Shown here piece by piece: positions 42,095 to 52,839 of a stretch of 64,000 nucleotides of DNA. The translations under genes and the position numbers were made by a program. The notes under the pieces are model-generated. The model did no database searches. It was not told the origin of the DNA and saw nothing but the letters and a program-made list of their open reading frames with translations. This DNA is from Petaurus breviceps papuanus. Lineage: Eukaryota > Chordata > Mammalia > Diprotodontia > Petauridae. The DNA is taken from the NCBI GenBank assembly GCA_028583685.1, contig JAMXIF010001253.1:101212677-101276676 (forward strand), given 5' to 3'. The first letter of the stretch is position 1; each line of letters starts with the position of its first letter.

Positions 42095-42400
42095 CCACTA
42101 CATGGCAGTCACTATACTAAGCACTTTACAAATATTATCTCATTTGATGCTCACAACCACCTTAGGGGGTAGGTGCTATTATTATCCCCATTTTACAGCT
42201 GAGGAAATTGAGGCATACAGAGGTTAAGTGACTTGCCCAAGGTTAGCAAACCTCTCTCTTTGCCAAGAAAACCCCAAAATGGGGGTTTTGACCAAGAATC
42301 AGACTTGACTGAAGCAACTCTACAACGACACAGCTAAAAAGCATCTGGAGTCAGATTTGAGCTAAGATCTTCCTGATTCTGGGCCCAGGGCTCCTACTTT
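42095..42400 (-). mobile_element. MIR-type SINE interrupted by a MAR1 3' tail
   Basis: 'ctatactaagcactttacaa', 'tatctcatttgatgctcaca', 'tacagctgaggaaattgagg', 'aagtgacttgcccaaggtta'; the head resumes 'ggagtcagatttgagctaag' after about 42330. Confidence 0.75.
42246..42325 (+). mobile_element. 5'-truncated MAR1 tail
   Basis: 'tctttgccaagaaaacccca' and 'aagaatcagacttgactgaa' are the last 80 bp of MAR1, in the opposite direction to its host MIR. Confidence 0.7.
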
Positions 42401-42424
42401 CCACATAGGCACCTTCTAGGTGGT

Positions 42425-42540
42425 ACCCAGGTGCTACCACCTCATATAGCTAATAAGTATCAGAGGTGAGATTTGAATCCAGGTTTCACTGATCTAAAGT
42501 CCAGCCTTCTTTTCATGTTATTTTTATACCACACTGTCTT
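42425..42540 (-). mobile_element. MIR fragment
   Basis: 'tatagctaataagtatcaga', 'gagatttgaatccaggtttc', 'tttataccacactgtc'. Confidence 0.55.
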
Positions 42541-42721
42541 TCTATGATTTATGCATCTTAAAAAATAAAAAATCAAGTGCAATCTGGGGATTGGGCTGAG
42601 AAGATAAAGCATGATTGCCCAGTTATTGAACAAAGGGATTATCTGTATCCATCTTTTCAGTTACTTAAAAAAAAAAAACAAACAAGGAGGAAGCAGGGAA
42701 GTCTTAAGAATATACCATGCT

Positions 42722-42885
42722 CGGGGTGGCTAGGTGGTGCAGTGAGTAAAAGCACTGGCCCAGGAGTTGGGAAGACTTGAGTTCGGTTCTGGCCTCAGAC
42801 ACTTAACACAAAAAAATTAGCCGTGTAACCTTGGGCAAGTTACTTAACCCCAATTCCTCTCCAAAAGGCAAAAAAAAAAAAAAAA
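42722..42885 (+). mobile_element. tRNA-SINE with TSD
   Basis: 'ggggtggctaggtggtgcag', 'cttgagttcggttctggcct', 'gccgtgtaaccttgggcaag', A16 tail. agaatataccatgct (42707-42721) and agaatatcccacgct (42886-42900) match 13/15. Confidence 0.85.
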
Positions 42886-42929
42886 AGAATATCCCACGCT
42901 GGGGTGACCAAGGTGGTCAGGGGGTAATG

Positions 42930-43135
42930 TAATGAGAAAAACCCTAGACTTGGAGTCAAAAAATCTAAAGAAAACTCCTGGCCCTGGCCTCCATCCTGGT
43001 CTTGCCTTTCCTAGCTGTGTTACCCTAGTGAGTCAATGGGTCTATATGCTGTTCACCTTTCCTACATAAAATGGGGATAATGAAAATTGAATTATTTTCC
43101 TCACAGGGCCGTTATGAAGATGGAGCTAATAAAGA
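42930..43135 (+). mobile_element. MIR-type SINE
   Basis: 'ccctagacttggagtcaaaa', 'cctagctgtgttaccctagt', 'cataaaatggggataatgaa', 'cagggccgttatgaagatgg'. Confidence 0.65.
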
Positions 43136-43144
43136 TGTGTCCTA

Positions 43145-43255
43145 CAAATCAATGAAACAACAAGCATTACTAACCATTTACTATGTGTCAATCGCTATAG
43201 TAGATGCTGGAAATACAAAGGCAAAAAAAGCTTATAGTGGACCTCAAGGAGGTAA
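43145..43255 (-). mobile_element. LINE-2 tail
   Basis: 'accatttactatgtgtcaat', 'gtagatgctggaaatacaaa', 'tagtggacctcaaggaggt' antisense to L2. Confidence 0.6.
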
Positions 43256-44069
43256 AATTCTTCCTTTTTTTTGCACAATTCTTGCCTCTGTTTAATTCAA
43301 ATGCATTTTGTATAATTATTTTCCTTTTTTTTCAAAACACTTATTTTTTTACTGTATAAGGTAAGGATGAAAAAGATTTCACTCTTTGCATTTTATAAGA
43401 ATATAGCACCCTGTCCCTCTCAAGGACGGGTGATGGAAGAACCCTTCCCTCCCACTTCGGAGCAGGTGCAGGTGTCTTCTGACTCCTATCCATCAACTAT
43501 GTTGACACTTTTCACTGACTGCTGAGACAAAATTCCAAGGATTTACTAAATGGGCAATCTCTGACCCTAAGGCTCTCTTCTTACAAGACTCAAGCTGGAA
43601 GCAGGACACTCTGAACTCCTGAGGTTAGAATCTATCTGAGGAAAAACCTACTGAACCTGGGCTTCTGAGCACGTGACCTTCTAGATAAAACTTTGTCTGG
43701 GATGAGGCTGTTTCCTGTTTATAGCTTCTTTTCTTTGGCCTGTGACCTTGTCACAAATCATCCTCATTTGTTGAGACCATGAAGAAAGAGAGCCTGAGGT
43801 ATGTGGTTTGCCTGCTAAGTGACTCCATGGAATTATGATTCAGAAGCCAATTTTTAGAAGTGTCATTTGGCCAGTAAAAGAAGCAGACAGAGGCTATTTG
43901 GGCCCATTCTGAACAGGGTGAATGGTCCCTTTATCCCACATCCCCAAATGAGGGTTACAAGAGAAAACTGAAATCCAAACACACTAAATAACATGCTCTC
44001 AATCATACTGTACACATTTTGGAAAATAAAGATTAAATACGTCTTCTATTTAAGGAGCTAAAATTCTAT
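43256..44069. other. Single-copy stretch
   Basis: Nothing recognised; no exon-like frame. Confidence 0.4.
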
Positions 44070-44628
44070 CAGGGGAGTAAACACGTACAAACAGAAGTCC
44101 ATAGAAATAAATACAAGGTTGTTTTTGGGGGAGACACTAGCAGTTGGAAGGACCAACAAAGGCTTCACTTAGAAGATGGTGGTGTCTGAGATGATCTTTG
44201 AAAGATATTAGGGATCCTAAGAGGGAGAGGTGAGGAGAGAGGGGAGCATTCCAGGAATAGGGACAAAGGCAGAGACAGGAGATGGACAATCTTGTGTTAG
44301 GAACAATGGGAAGACCATTTAGTGGGACCACAGAGTGAATGAAGACGAGCAAAGTTTGGAAAGATTGGTTGGAACTAGGTTTTAAAGGGCTTTAAATGCT
44401 AAATAGAGGTATTTATATTTTATTTCAGAAGCAATTAGGAGCCATTAGAGTTTATTAAGTGGGAGAGTGACATGGTTATACTTGTGCTTTAGGAATATCC
44501 CTTTGGAAACTGAATAGAAGATGGGTAGGAGGAGAGATATGAATCAGGAAGACTGATGAAAAGGCTATTGTGATAGTTCAGGCATGAAGTGACGAGGGCC
44601 CCTCTCAGGGTGGTAGCAGTGTGAATGC
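44070..44628 (-). mobile_element. LINE-2, long 3' segment
   Basis: Read on the minus strand: 'gcctgaactatcacaatagc' matches L2 'gcctggactattgcaacagc'. In plus order: 'ttctatcaggggagtaaaca', 'agcattccaggaatagggac', 'aaagggctttaaatgctaaa', 'taggagccattagagtttat', 'aggctattgtgatagttcag'. Confidence 0.8.
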
Positions 44629-44629
44629 A

Positions 44630-44722
44630 GACCACAAACCTTCATTCTGGGAAGGGGTCCATGAGTTTTACCAGACTGCCAAAGGGGTCTATGACACAAA
44701 AGATATTGGGAACCCCTGAATT
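44630..44722. mobile_element. hAT-type remnant (one end)
   Basis: 'ggtccatgagttttaccaga', 'ctgccaaaggggtctatgac', then 'attgggaacccctg', a hAT-like terminus. The other end is missing. Confidence 0.5.
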
Positions 44723-44779
44723 AGACCTAGCTTGTGGTGCTAAATCATGGGTTATTTTCCTGATACCTTTACCAATGGA

Positions 44780-45028
44780 ATAATAGATGCTGTTTATGTA
44801 AGCTTTAAAGATTTGCTAAGTTAGTATTAACTCTATAATGTCTCATTTGGTCTTCACCCTGTGAAGTAAGTGCATCCTTATTGTATAGATAAGGTAACTG
44901 AGGCTGAGAGGAGTTAAGGGACTCACCCAGAATCACACAGCAAGTAAGCATGTCAAAAGTGGGAATTTGTACCTGGGTCTTTCTGAGTTCAAGTTCAGCA
45001 TTCAACATACTGCCATGTTACCTCCCTG
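44780..45028 (-). mobile_element. MIR-type SINE
   Basis: 'ctaagttagtattaactcta', 'tgtctcatttggtcttcacc', 'agataaggtaactgaggctg', 'actcacccagaatcacacag'. Confidence 0.7.
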
Positions 45029-45029
45029 G

Positions 45030-45492
45030 ATTTTAAGGACTTCAATACACATCTGTTGTTCAATTTCCTGTGCCTTTCTGTTTGGAGAAATACTGTTTTC
45101 CTCCATGAGGCTGAAGTACAAGTAATTTAAAGAAATTGCTTCACAAAAATAACAGTTGTGAGTGAAACTGACTGTTGGCAGGAGAGTTAGTGTGCTGTGC
45201 CAGAGGATAAGTTCCTGAGGTAGGCCTTAGAGAAACCTGGGAGCCAACGAAAAATTCACTGTTTACTCAGAGGTTTCCTCATGGAGCCCACAGGAGGAAG
45301 CAGCTTTTGTAAGGAAAGGGAAAAAAATGTTAGTTGGACAAGGTAAGATGCACTCAGCAGAGCTAAATATTGTGTGAGCCCCAGTTTTCCTCCTGTTGAA
45401 TGACTGAGGTGCCAGTGTGAAGAAAATAGTAAAATCATATTGGTTGCACCTTTTCTTTGGAGGCAGGGTATTGTAATGGAAAGATAGCAGAA
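45030..45492. other. Single-copy stretch
   Basis: Nothing recognised; the open frames at 45256-45516 are not supported. Confidence 0.35.
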
Positions 45493-45494
45493 AA

Positions 45495-46015
45495 TGGAAA
45501 GGACCCATATGTACAAGAATATTTATAGCAGCTCTTTTTGTAGAGGCAAAGAATTAGAAACTGAGAGGATGCCCATCAATTGGGGGATGGTTGAACAAGT
45601 TGTGGTATGTGAAGGTGATGGAATACTGTTGTGCTATAAGAAATGATTATAGAGATGGTTTCAGAGAAACCTGGAAAGACTTGTATGAACTGATACAAAG
45701 TGAAAGGAGGAGAACCAAGAGAACATTGTACACAGTAACAGCAGTATTGTAAGGATAATCAAAATCAACCGTGAAATACTTAGTTACCCAACACAATGAC
45801 CAACCACAATTCCAAATGACTTGATGAAATGCTATCCATCTCCAGATATAGAATAGATGGACTTAGATGGGCTCAAATATGAAGACAAGCATATTTTTTT
45901 CTCTTTTTTTGAGAACATAGCTAATGTGTAAGTTTGTTTTTCATGACTTCATATTTGTAATGGGCTTTTTATTTCTAAACTTCTCAACGGGCAGGGGATG
46001 GGTGGGGTCAGGGGA
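45495..46015 (+). mobile_element. L1 LINE 3' end
   Basis: Sense copy: 'tacaagaatatttatagcag', 'ggatgcccatcaattggggg', 'tgaaggtgatggaatactgt', 'acctggaaagacttgtatga', 'ggagaaccaagagaacattg', then a 3' UTR with 'gaacatagctaatgtgtaag'. 5'-truncated. Confidence 0.8.
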
Positions 46016-46017
46016 GA

Positions 46018-46235
46018 AAAAAAAGAGCATTAGACTTGGCATCAGAAGACTTTAGTTCAACTCCCAGTTAGCTTTAACCCTTATGTCTGTGTGACCATGG
46101 ACCAATCACTTTATGAACCTAAATTTCTTTACCTGTAAAATGGGGATAATCACACTTTCATTTCTTATCTCACAAGGTTGCAATTGAGTTTTAAAATTTA
46201 AAGCACAATAGAAATGTAAGCTGCTATTATTAGTT
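46018..46235 (+). mobile_element. MIR-type SINE
   Basis: 'gcattagacttggcatcaga', 'gtctgtgtgaccatggacca', 'ctgtaaaatggggataatca', 'aatgtaagctgctattatta'. Confidence 0.7.
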
Positions 46236-46904
46236 CAAGTTCATGTGAGCAGTTTAAAGTATTCTGGAAACATAGGCTATGGGTTTTATTATTTTCTAGC
46301 AGTAAATTGTATATTTTTAGAGATGCATTAACTCTTTTTTTTTTCATGAAGAGCTTTTCTGCTGTCTCATTGTGATATAGAGGTGATTCTGGGCTCTCTG
46401 TAGGCTATGCTGACAGAACCCAACTTCTACTGAGTTCTAACAAGCATAAAAGTATCGAGTATGGTTCTGATAACACAATATGTTTCCTGAGGACCAGTTT
46501 AGCTCCTCACCAGTAGGTTGGCCACTAGGTGATGGATTCTTTGACCATGGCAATATGTGAAACAGATCAAATGCAAAATGGCCCACAGAGCAACTTTCAC
46601 AGTGATGATGGCATTGACAGGAAAAGGAGGCAGGGAGTGCTGAGCATCATACTGTTTTTAAGCTATCTACAAGTATTAATTAACTGTTGGGTATTCAAAA
46701 TGTAAGAGTTCCTTGTCAGGTGACCAACAAATTTAAACTCTACAGGAAAGCCTAAATTAAGTTCACATGGATATTCTTCACATAAAAATGAAACCTTAAA
46801 ACGTAAAGAAGTTGGAACCTCTTTATGGAGGTGGAAGAAGTTTAATCATAAACCTGAGGGTGAAAAAAAAGCATCACTTCATGGGATGCTAAATAGCAGT
46901 AATT
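46236..46904. other. Mostly single-copy stretch
   Basis: 'ctcaccagtaggttggccac' near 46507 also occurs as a variant at 56570, so part of an unassigned repeat may lie at 46490-46570. Nothing else. Confidence 0.35.
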
Positions 46905-47165
46905 ATAACAACAATAACAATATGGTATTCATTTAGTGCTTTAAAATTTGCAAAAACATATTATAAAGGGGCGGCTAGGTGGCACAGTGAATAGAGCACC
47001 AGTCCTGGAGTCAGGAGGACCTGAGTTCAAATCTGGCCTCAGACACTTGACACACTTACTAGCTGTGTGACTTTGGGTAAGTCACTTAACCCCAATTGCC
47101 CTGCCTTCCTCCAAAAGGCAAAAAACCCCAAACAAAAAAACCCATATTATATATAAATGCCATTT
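46905..47165 (-). mobile_element. MIR tail split by a tRNA-SINE
   Basis: 'gtattcatttagtgctttaa' and 'atttgcaaaaacatatt' precede the SINE; 'tataaatgccatttaatatt' follows it. Confidence 0.5.
46967..47141 (+). mobile_element. Young tRNA-SINE nested in MIR
   Basis: 'ggggcggctaggtggcacag', 'gagttcaaatctggcctcag', 'aagtcacttaaccccaattg', A-rich tail. acatattat / cccatattat flank it. Confidence 0.85.
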
Positions 47166-50100
47166 AATATTATTATTATCAAATCCCCTGCTACAAATAC
47201 CTTGAAAAGATTCAAATCAATTCATCTACTACCTTAATATTTAGTGACTTCAAGAAAAAAGTGGGCCAAGGACAGAATAGGGAAATATATGTAGCTAGCA
47301 TTTATATAACACTTTAAAGTTTGCAAAACATTTTGTAAATATTATTTCATTTGATCCTTAAAATATCGGAGAGACTGGTGCTATTATTATTCCCATGTTA
47401 CAGATGAGGACACTGAGACTGAGAAGTTAAGTGATTTGTGCAAGACCATACATCTAGTAAATGTCTGGGGCCAAGTCTTCCTCATTCCAAGTCCAGCACT
47501 CTCTCCACCATGCAATCTAAGCCTGTTAGAAAATATAGCTTGGGAACAAGAAATCAAAGAAGTCAAAGGCGTGTAGATTCCACAGAAGCTTCAAACCTGT
47601 GAGTCACGAATAGGATTTTTTCAAGAAGAGAGTCAGAAAATGATATACTCTGAAAAATGCAAAAATGAAATTGATCATACTTTAATACCCAACCACTGTT
47701 TGCTGTCATGGAAATCTTTTCAGAATCTGCTACCTATGTGCAGGCCGATTATTGATTACTTAGAGGAAAGGTGAGAACCAACACAAAATAGAAGAATAAA
47801 GATGAGGAGAAATTGTATACCAACACAAGAATTTCAATCTGGGGAAAAAAGAGAAATGATTAAAAGTAACAACACAGACTCTGGTTTATTTCTATTTCCT
47901 ATATAAGTTTAATTGATATAAAATAGTCTCCACATGGAAAAGAATTCAGAAATCACTTCAAATAGCAAATACTTGACCTTGCCAAGTGATGAGACAGCAT
48001 CCAAAGGCAATAAGCAATAATAACCAAGGGCAACATCATTTCCAAACACAAACTCATTTACAAAACATTATAGAGGGAAGGATGGAAGATTATCATTCCA
48101 TTTTCTGATGAAAGATGTAACAAAAGAGGGAGGAACAGAGGGAAAGGTGAAATTATGTAAAGCTTGATTTGAGATCCAGCTATGACATATCATCATCACA
48201 AGATCATTTATAGGTAAAAATTGCAAGGAGGACAACTAATAGAGGTGAAATGGAACAGTTCTGCCAGCATTTTTTTTCATAGAGATCTATTCTCATCTTA
48301 GATGACAATAGAACCACATTTGGACTTAACATCTCAATACCTGCTATCTTGTAAGAACTAGAAATGACATACAAGGAAACAAATCTGGTAAAAGCAGTAT
48401 ACATGGGAGAAACCTTGTTGGAGGTGAAGAAATTTTAAAATAATTCAGATACTGATTTTTAAGATAATTAAAAGAGTGAAAATTTCAAATAATGAGAAAC
48501 AAATCACAGACTGACTAAGTACTTCATGGAATCTATAATCTTGTCAATGTAAATATTCTCTCCTTTGGTGCAGAGTGCAACCCACCCACACTCATTCTAT
48601 GCTATTTTTATCCATGCTATCCCATAATACTTCACAGAAGAACTGCCTAATGTGCTGGAAAGCCTTCTTCTAGGTACTTTTATATGTCATGCAGCACTTA
48701 TTCTTGCTACATCACCAACCATACATTTTTAAAAGTTATATGGTGTATGCCACTTGTTGCACATAAATCAACATTGGAAATATGCTGCAGTCCCCTTGTT
48801 TCCCTTCATGCACCTGTCCATGCTTCTCTGGGTCACCTGCAACACTAATACAGAAATTGTGGTGATCTAAAATTTGTTACCATATAACATCACTGGGGGA
48901 ACATTTGTGCTTAGAGACAGAGAAACAGAGAGAGACAGACTGAGTCAGAGATAGAGACAAAGACAAGAGAGTTAGGTTTGGTTTCAGTAATCATTCTGGG
49001 ATCATTGGAAGCATTATGCAATTTCCCTAATGCAATCAAACCTACTCTCTTTATCCTATCCAATTCTGGACCCAATACACTGTCCACCTTCAGTGCCTTC
49101 AGTGTCCATGATAAATGCCTTAATGTTCTAACTCAGTGGAAGGACAGCTAAGTGTAGGTCATAGTTTGGATAATAAACATTTTGCAATCATTCCATTTTT
49201 CCTGTATGGAATTTCTAGGTCAGTGACTTTTGAGTAATCATGGAAAGTTCTGTAACGTTCTGGTGTTTAACATCATCAGGTCCTAAGAGGAGCATCTATA
49301 GGAACTTGCCATGTCTTCACAATCCCTTTTCCAATTTGATCCTATGAGAATATATCCCACACTGCAGAATAATACCTTTGGCAAACTTACATCTCCTGTC
49401 CTATTCCTCCCTTGACATTAATAAATTATAAGATTGTTGACTAGAAGTATATCAGTGGTCACATTCAATAAAAAATCTAGCATGATCTTGACAGAGATGC
49501 CACTCCCAGACGTAGAAAGTCCAATACAGCAGACCATGTTTTCCCAGTTATACAGTTTACTGAGAGGTACAGGTAACACAAGAGTCCACTGTGTTTATAG
49601 TTTATTGATTATGACTTGATAGAGAAAAAAACCCATTGTGAAGGCTTCCCTTCAGTAAAGTGCCTGGGTTAAGATCAAATAAACTTCTTTAATAGATGGA
49701 ATCACAGATATAACTTTTTTAAATTGATCCTCTGATTATCAATATCAAATGAGGCAAAAAAAAAAATTGGGCACTATGCTTACCGAAGTTGTTTGAATAA
49801 TGGAAGGTATTCTGTACAAAATCTTAGTGGGGTAAAGAGTCCCCATAAATGGGTCACTCTCTTGGATCCTTCAGTTTGCAAATGAGATTGTGGTGATTGC
49901 ATTAAATTCTACAGAGCTCTTCAATGAAATCCAAGGCCACTCAAAAAAAGACTGCTTTAGTGATCCAAAAATTCAGTGAAGAATGAATATTGTTCAGATT
50001 CTGACATGTAGCTGGATGGAAAATCCATTGAGTAAATTCATGAACATATATATCTTAGATAAGCACTGCCAATAGACAATAAATAGCTCCAGAACTAAAT

Positions 50101-50395
50101 AGGAGGAGGAAAGTGTGCTGGATTGCATTTGGGAAATTGCATAGTACTTTCAATAATCCTAAAATGCTTCTTGCTGCCAAAGCCTATCTTTTTTAAAACA
50201 TTAATATTTTCTTACTGATGCTATATCCCTCTGAATCATGAAACACCATGACCTTCAAAGAATAAAAATGGTAGGGGACCTAAATGATCATGGAAAAAAA
50301 TCATAGTAGATATAGATGGGCTGCAGGATATTTTCCAATGTTGATTTGCATGGGAGAAGTAGTATAAAATATCATCTGCTATTTTGTCAGAGTTT
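47166..50395 (+). mobile_element. RTE-clade LINE, long fossil of the ORF2-like region
   Basis: Translated text follows RTE order. Endonuclease-like FSDFKKKVGQGQ near 47250 (cf. xGDFNAKVG), then after the MIR, RNQRSQRRVDSTEASNL near 47548 and NEID near 47671. RT-like: EVV then 'gggtcactctcttggatcct' and FANEIVVIALNSTELFNEIQ from about 49875 (catalytic FADD read as FANE). A C-terminal AKAYLF-like block lies near 50180. RTE LINEs encode an AP endonuclease and RT and often mobilise SINEs with the same tail. Many stops and shifts: long dead. 5' end uncertain. Confidence 0.7.
47291..47522 (-). mobile_element. MIR-type SINE inserted in the RTE LINE
   Basis: 'gcatttatataacactttaa', 'tatttcatttgatccttaaa', 'tacagatgaggacactgaga', 'gacagtctccaccatgc'-like head. 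gaaatata and gaaaatata flank it, and the RTE reading continues across, so this LINE predates a MIR-type insertion. Confidence 0.65.
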
Positions 50396-50486
50396 TTTTT
50401 TTTTTTACTTTGCAAGCTTAGTGCCTAGTTGCTAGTTTGCATGCACAGTTATTTTGACATAACTGGTGCTTAATAAATAATAATAA
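50396..50486. other. T-run and L2-like tail scrap
   Basis: T14 at about 50394-50407, then 'ctggtgcttaataaataata'. Confidence 0.4.
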
Positions 50487-50925
50487 CAATAACAAGCATT
50501 CATCTAGTGCCTACTTTGTGGCTTTACAAATATTAGGGGCAACTAGGAGGGCAATATATAGAGCTCTGGGCCTGGAGTCAGGAAAACCAAGTTCAAATCC
50601 GTCCTCAGGCATTTACTAGCTATTCATCCTGGGCTAGTCAACTAACATCTGCCTGTTTCCTCAACAGTAAAATGCGGATAATAATAGCACCCACTTTGCA
50701 GGTTTTTTGTAAGGATCAAATGAGATTATATTTGTAAAACATTTAGGACAGAGCCTGGTACATAGTAAGCACTATGTAAATGCTGATTCCCTTCCCCTTC
50801 CTACTATTATCTCAGAGGTTAAGTGACTTGCCCAAGGCCACACAGCTAGCAAGTCTGGGAGGCCAGATTTCTGATTCCAGACCCAGTGTTCTATCCACCA
50901 TGCCACATAGCTGCCTCGTAATGAA
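50487..50925 (-). mobile_element. MIR-type SINE split by a THER-type SINE
   Basis: 'catctagtgcctactttgtg', 'gctttacaaatatt' before the insertion; 'cagaggttaagtgacttgcc', 'agacccagtgttctatccac' after it. Confidence 0.7.
50536..50808 (+). mobile_element. THER-type SINE nested in MIR
   Basis: Head 'gggcaactaggagggcaata', 'gcctggagtcaggaaaacca', core 'catcctgggctagtcaacta', MIR-like tail 'gtaaggatcaaatgagatta', 'ctggtacatagtaagcacta'. Confidence 0.75.
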
Positions 50926-50937
50926 TGAACTGAATCC

Positions 50938-51085
50938 ATGACACGTATTGACCATGAAAGAAGTGGATTGTCCTGACAACTTTGCACCATTCTGCCTCAC
51001 TTAAATACAATTTACACACAAGTCAAGACATCACCTTTAAGATGTCATTGGTCCTCTGAAAACGAAGGATGAGTGACAACAAGAT
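50938..51085 (+). mobile_element. RTE-type 3' tail
   Basis: 'actttgcaccattctgcctc', 'caagtcaagacatcaccttt', 'aagatgtcattggtcctctg', 'aaaacgaaggatgagtgaca'. Confidence 0.7.
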
Positions 51086-51101
51086 TAAGAATAACAGATG
51101 A

Positions 51102-51283
51102 GGGGCGGCCAGGTAGCACAGTGAGTAAGAGTACTGGCTCCAGAGTTGGGATGATCTGGGATCGAATCTGGGCTCGGACACTTAGCACCCCCCCAGAAAC
51201 ACCTGGCCGTGTAACCTTGAGCAAGTTACTTAACCCCAATTGCTTAAGGGCGGCCAGGTGGTGCAGTGAGTAAGAGCACCAGC
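51102..51283 (+). mobile_element. Dimeric tRNA-SINE, second copy (right monomer short)
   Basis: Left monomer 51102-51246: 'ggggcggccaggtagcacag', 'gatcgaatctgggctcggac', ending ccccaattgctta. It is joined at once to a new head 'agggcggccaggtggtgcag' (51247), which stops after 37 bp. The junction has the same sequence as in the 8616-8928 dimer. No clear TSD. Confidence 0.75.
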
Positions 51284-51285
51284 AG

Positions 51286-51495
51286 AGATTTCATTGGTTC
51301 AGGGAAACTCTTGGGAGGCAACTTCTTTTACAAATGTTCTGTGGCTTCTATAATTCTAGAGAGTTCAGAGAGGCACTGAGAAAGAAAGTGACTTGTCCAG
51401 GGTCACTTAAGCACTATGTGTCAGAGGTAGAATTCAAACTCAGGTCTTCCTGACTCTGAAACCAATTCTTTACCCATAATGCTACGATGCCTCTC
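51286..51495 (-). mobile_element. THER2-like SINE
   Basis: 'gatttcattggttcagggaa', 'cttgggaggcaacttctttt', 'agtgacttgtccagggtcac', 'ctcaggtcttcctgactctg'. Confidence 0.65.
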
Positions 51496-51639
51496 TGCAA
51501 ATATTGCTCTGGTATCCACAAATTATTAAAAGATCTAGAGAAAAACATCGAGAGCCATAGGCATGTCCTTTATGGAGGATGCATAAAAAGTCATTAATAA
51601 AAATTGTAAAGTATGAGAAGGCATGACTGGGTGGGTTGT
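51496..51639. other. Single-copy stretch
   Basis: Nothing recognised. Confidence 0.3.
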
Positions 51640-51985
51640 TCATCCTGCATTTTTGAAGAGGAATGATGGCATCATGGGGTGATGTCCTGACTTGTGCATG
51701 AATTGGATTTCAGTGAGGTAGGTTGCACAAATTTGGCACTCTCTCTTCCTGAGTCATCCAAGTCCAGCGGCAAGACAAAAATCAGAATTATTGGCAGCAA
51801 CCTGAGCTGCAGTGGATGACCCTGGCATTTTAGATGTCTCACCAAACTCTAAGTCCTCCCCAGGGCCTGTTTCAGCTTCCTTCAGGGTGTAGGAACAAAT
51901 TGTTCTTATCTGCCCATTCCAATGGGGAAAGTGTTCACATGCTTGGGTTTAAGTGTGCCCTGGTGGAGGGAATGCCAGTATTAAT
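51640..51985 (-). mobile_element. RTE-type 3' tail repeat
   Basis: Inverse order: 'tttttgaagaggaatgatgg', 'catggggtgatgtcctgact', 'cagtgaggtaggttgcacaa', 'ccaagtccagcggcaagaca', then 'cccattccaatggggaaagt', 'cacatgcttggg'. This is the longest copy with the upstream part. Confidence 0.65.
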
Positions 51986-52089
51986 AAGATCTGATAGGAC
52001 TGTGGCTCCACCCAAGTTTCAACATAAGAATTAACTCTTTAAGGACATCAGGGCTTAATTTCGTTAATTAAAATTAATTTGATTAATTT

Positions 52090-52240
52090 TAGGTATTTAA
52101 CTCATTTGTTCACTTTAAAACTTATGTAACACTACTATTTGAAATGTGCCATGTCAAACAATGGGGACACAAAGAAAAAACATAGAAATAAAACCTGCCT
52201 TCAAAGAACTGATAATTTAATACAAGGCCCAGGTAACCCC
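52090..52240 (-). mobile_element. LINE-2 tail
   Basis: 'gtgccatgtcaaacaatggg', 'gacacaaagaaaaaacatag', 'tgccttcaaagaactgataa'. Weak. Confidence 0.5.
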
Positions 52241-52594
52241 AGTGTCAAAGCCCATTGATATGGGACTCAGATATCAATGTCCTTCATCCCATGAGAGGTT
52301 CTGGGCTGAGCTGATGAGAGTGGGAGAGAGGAGAGGTTTGATTCTTTCTTGAGTGTCTTTAACTTTCTTAGAATCTCTTGAGTCTGTGAGCTCTTCAATC
52401 GCTTCTGGCTTCCAACTTTAAGAGAGAAGCTGGATGATGCCAGCCCTACTTCAGATGGCTGAAAGAAGAATACAGATCTGAGAAGAAGCTGACTTGAGAG
52501 GAACTGGCAGTCTCCATCATGTCCCCATCTCCAGCATGTTACACTGGAGACTTAGGGGAATTTCCCCTTGAGTGAGATTTGGAACTCTCTCTCC
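52241..52594. other. Unclassified stretch
   Basis: G/A- and T/C-mixed sequence with 'ttacactggagacttagggg' near 52540. It may be a retroelement end; no termini found. Confidence 0.25.
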
Positions 52595-52642
<48 letters not shown>

Positions 52643-52690
52643 CCTCCCTCCTTGTCTCTCTCTCATTCTCTCTCTCTCTCTCTCTCTGGC
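52595..52690. repeat. (CTGT)n then (TC)n microsatellite
   Basis: About 11 CTGT units, then TC-rich. Open frames here are simple-repeat artefacts. Confidence 0.95.
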
Positions 52691-52737
52691 TTCATAAAGG
52701 GTGTGGCACTTGATCTGACCCCAAAGAAAGGAGCACT

Positions 52738-52820
52738 CTCTCACAGGAGAGTTGTGAGGATCAATTAAACAATGTGTGTATAAAGTGCTTTGTTAACCTT
52801 AAATGGCTATTTCATTATGC
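52738..52820 (+). mobile_element. MIR tail
   Basis: 'gagttgtgaggatcaattaa', 'ataaagtgctttgttaacct'. Confidence 0.55.
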
Positions 52821-52839
52821 CTCTTATTACTATGGTTCC

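Noticed and set aside
44630-44722. Complete hAT element
   Set aside because: Only one terminus and about 90 bp can be seen; no second end or duplication.
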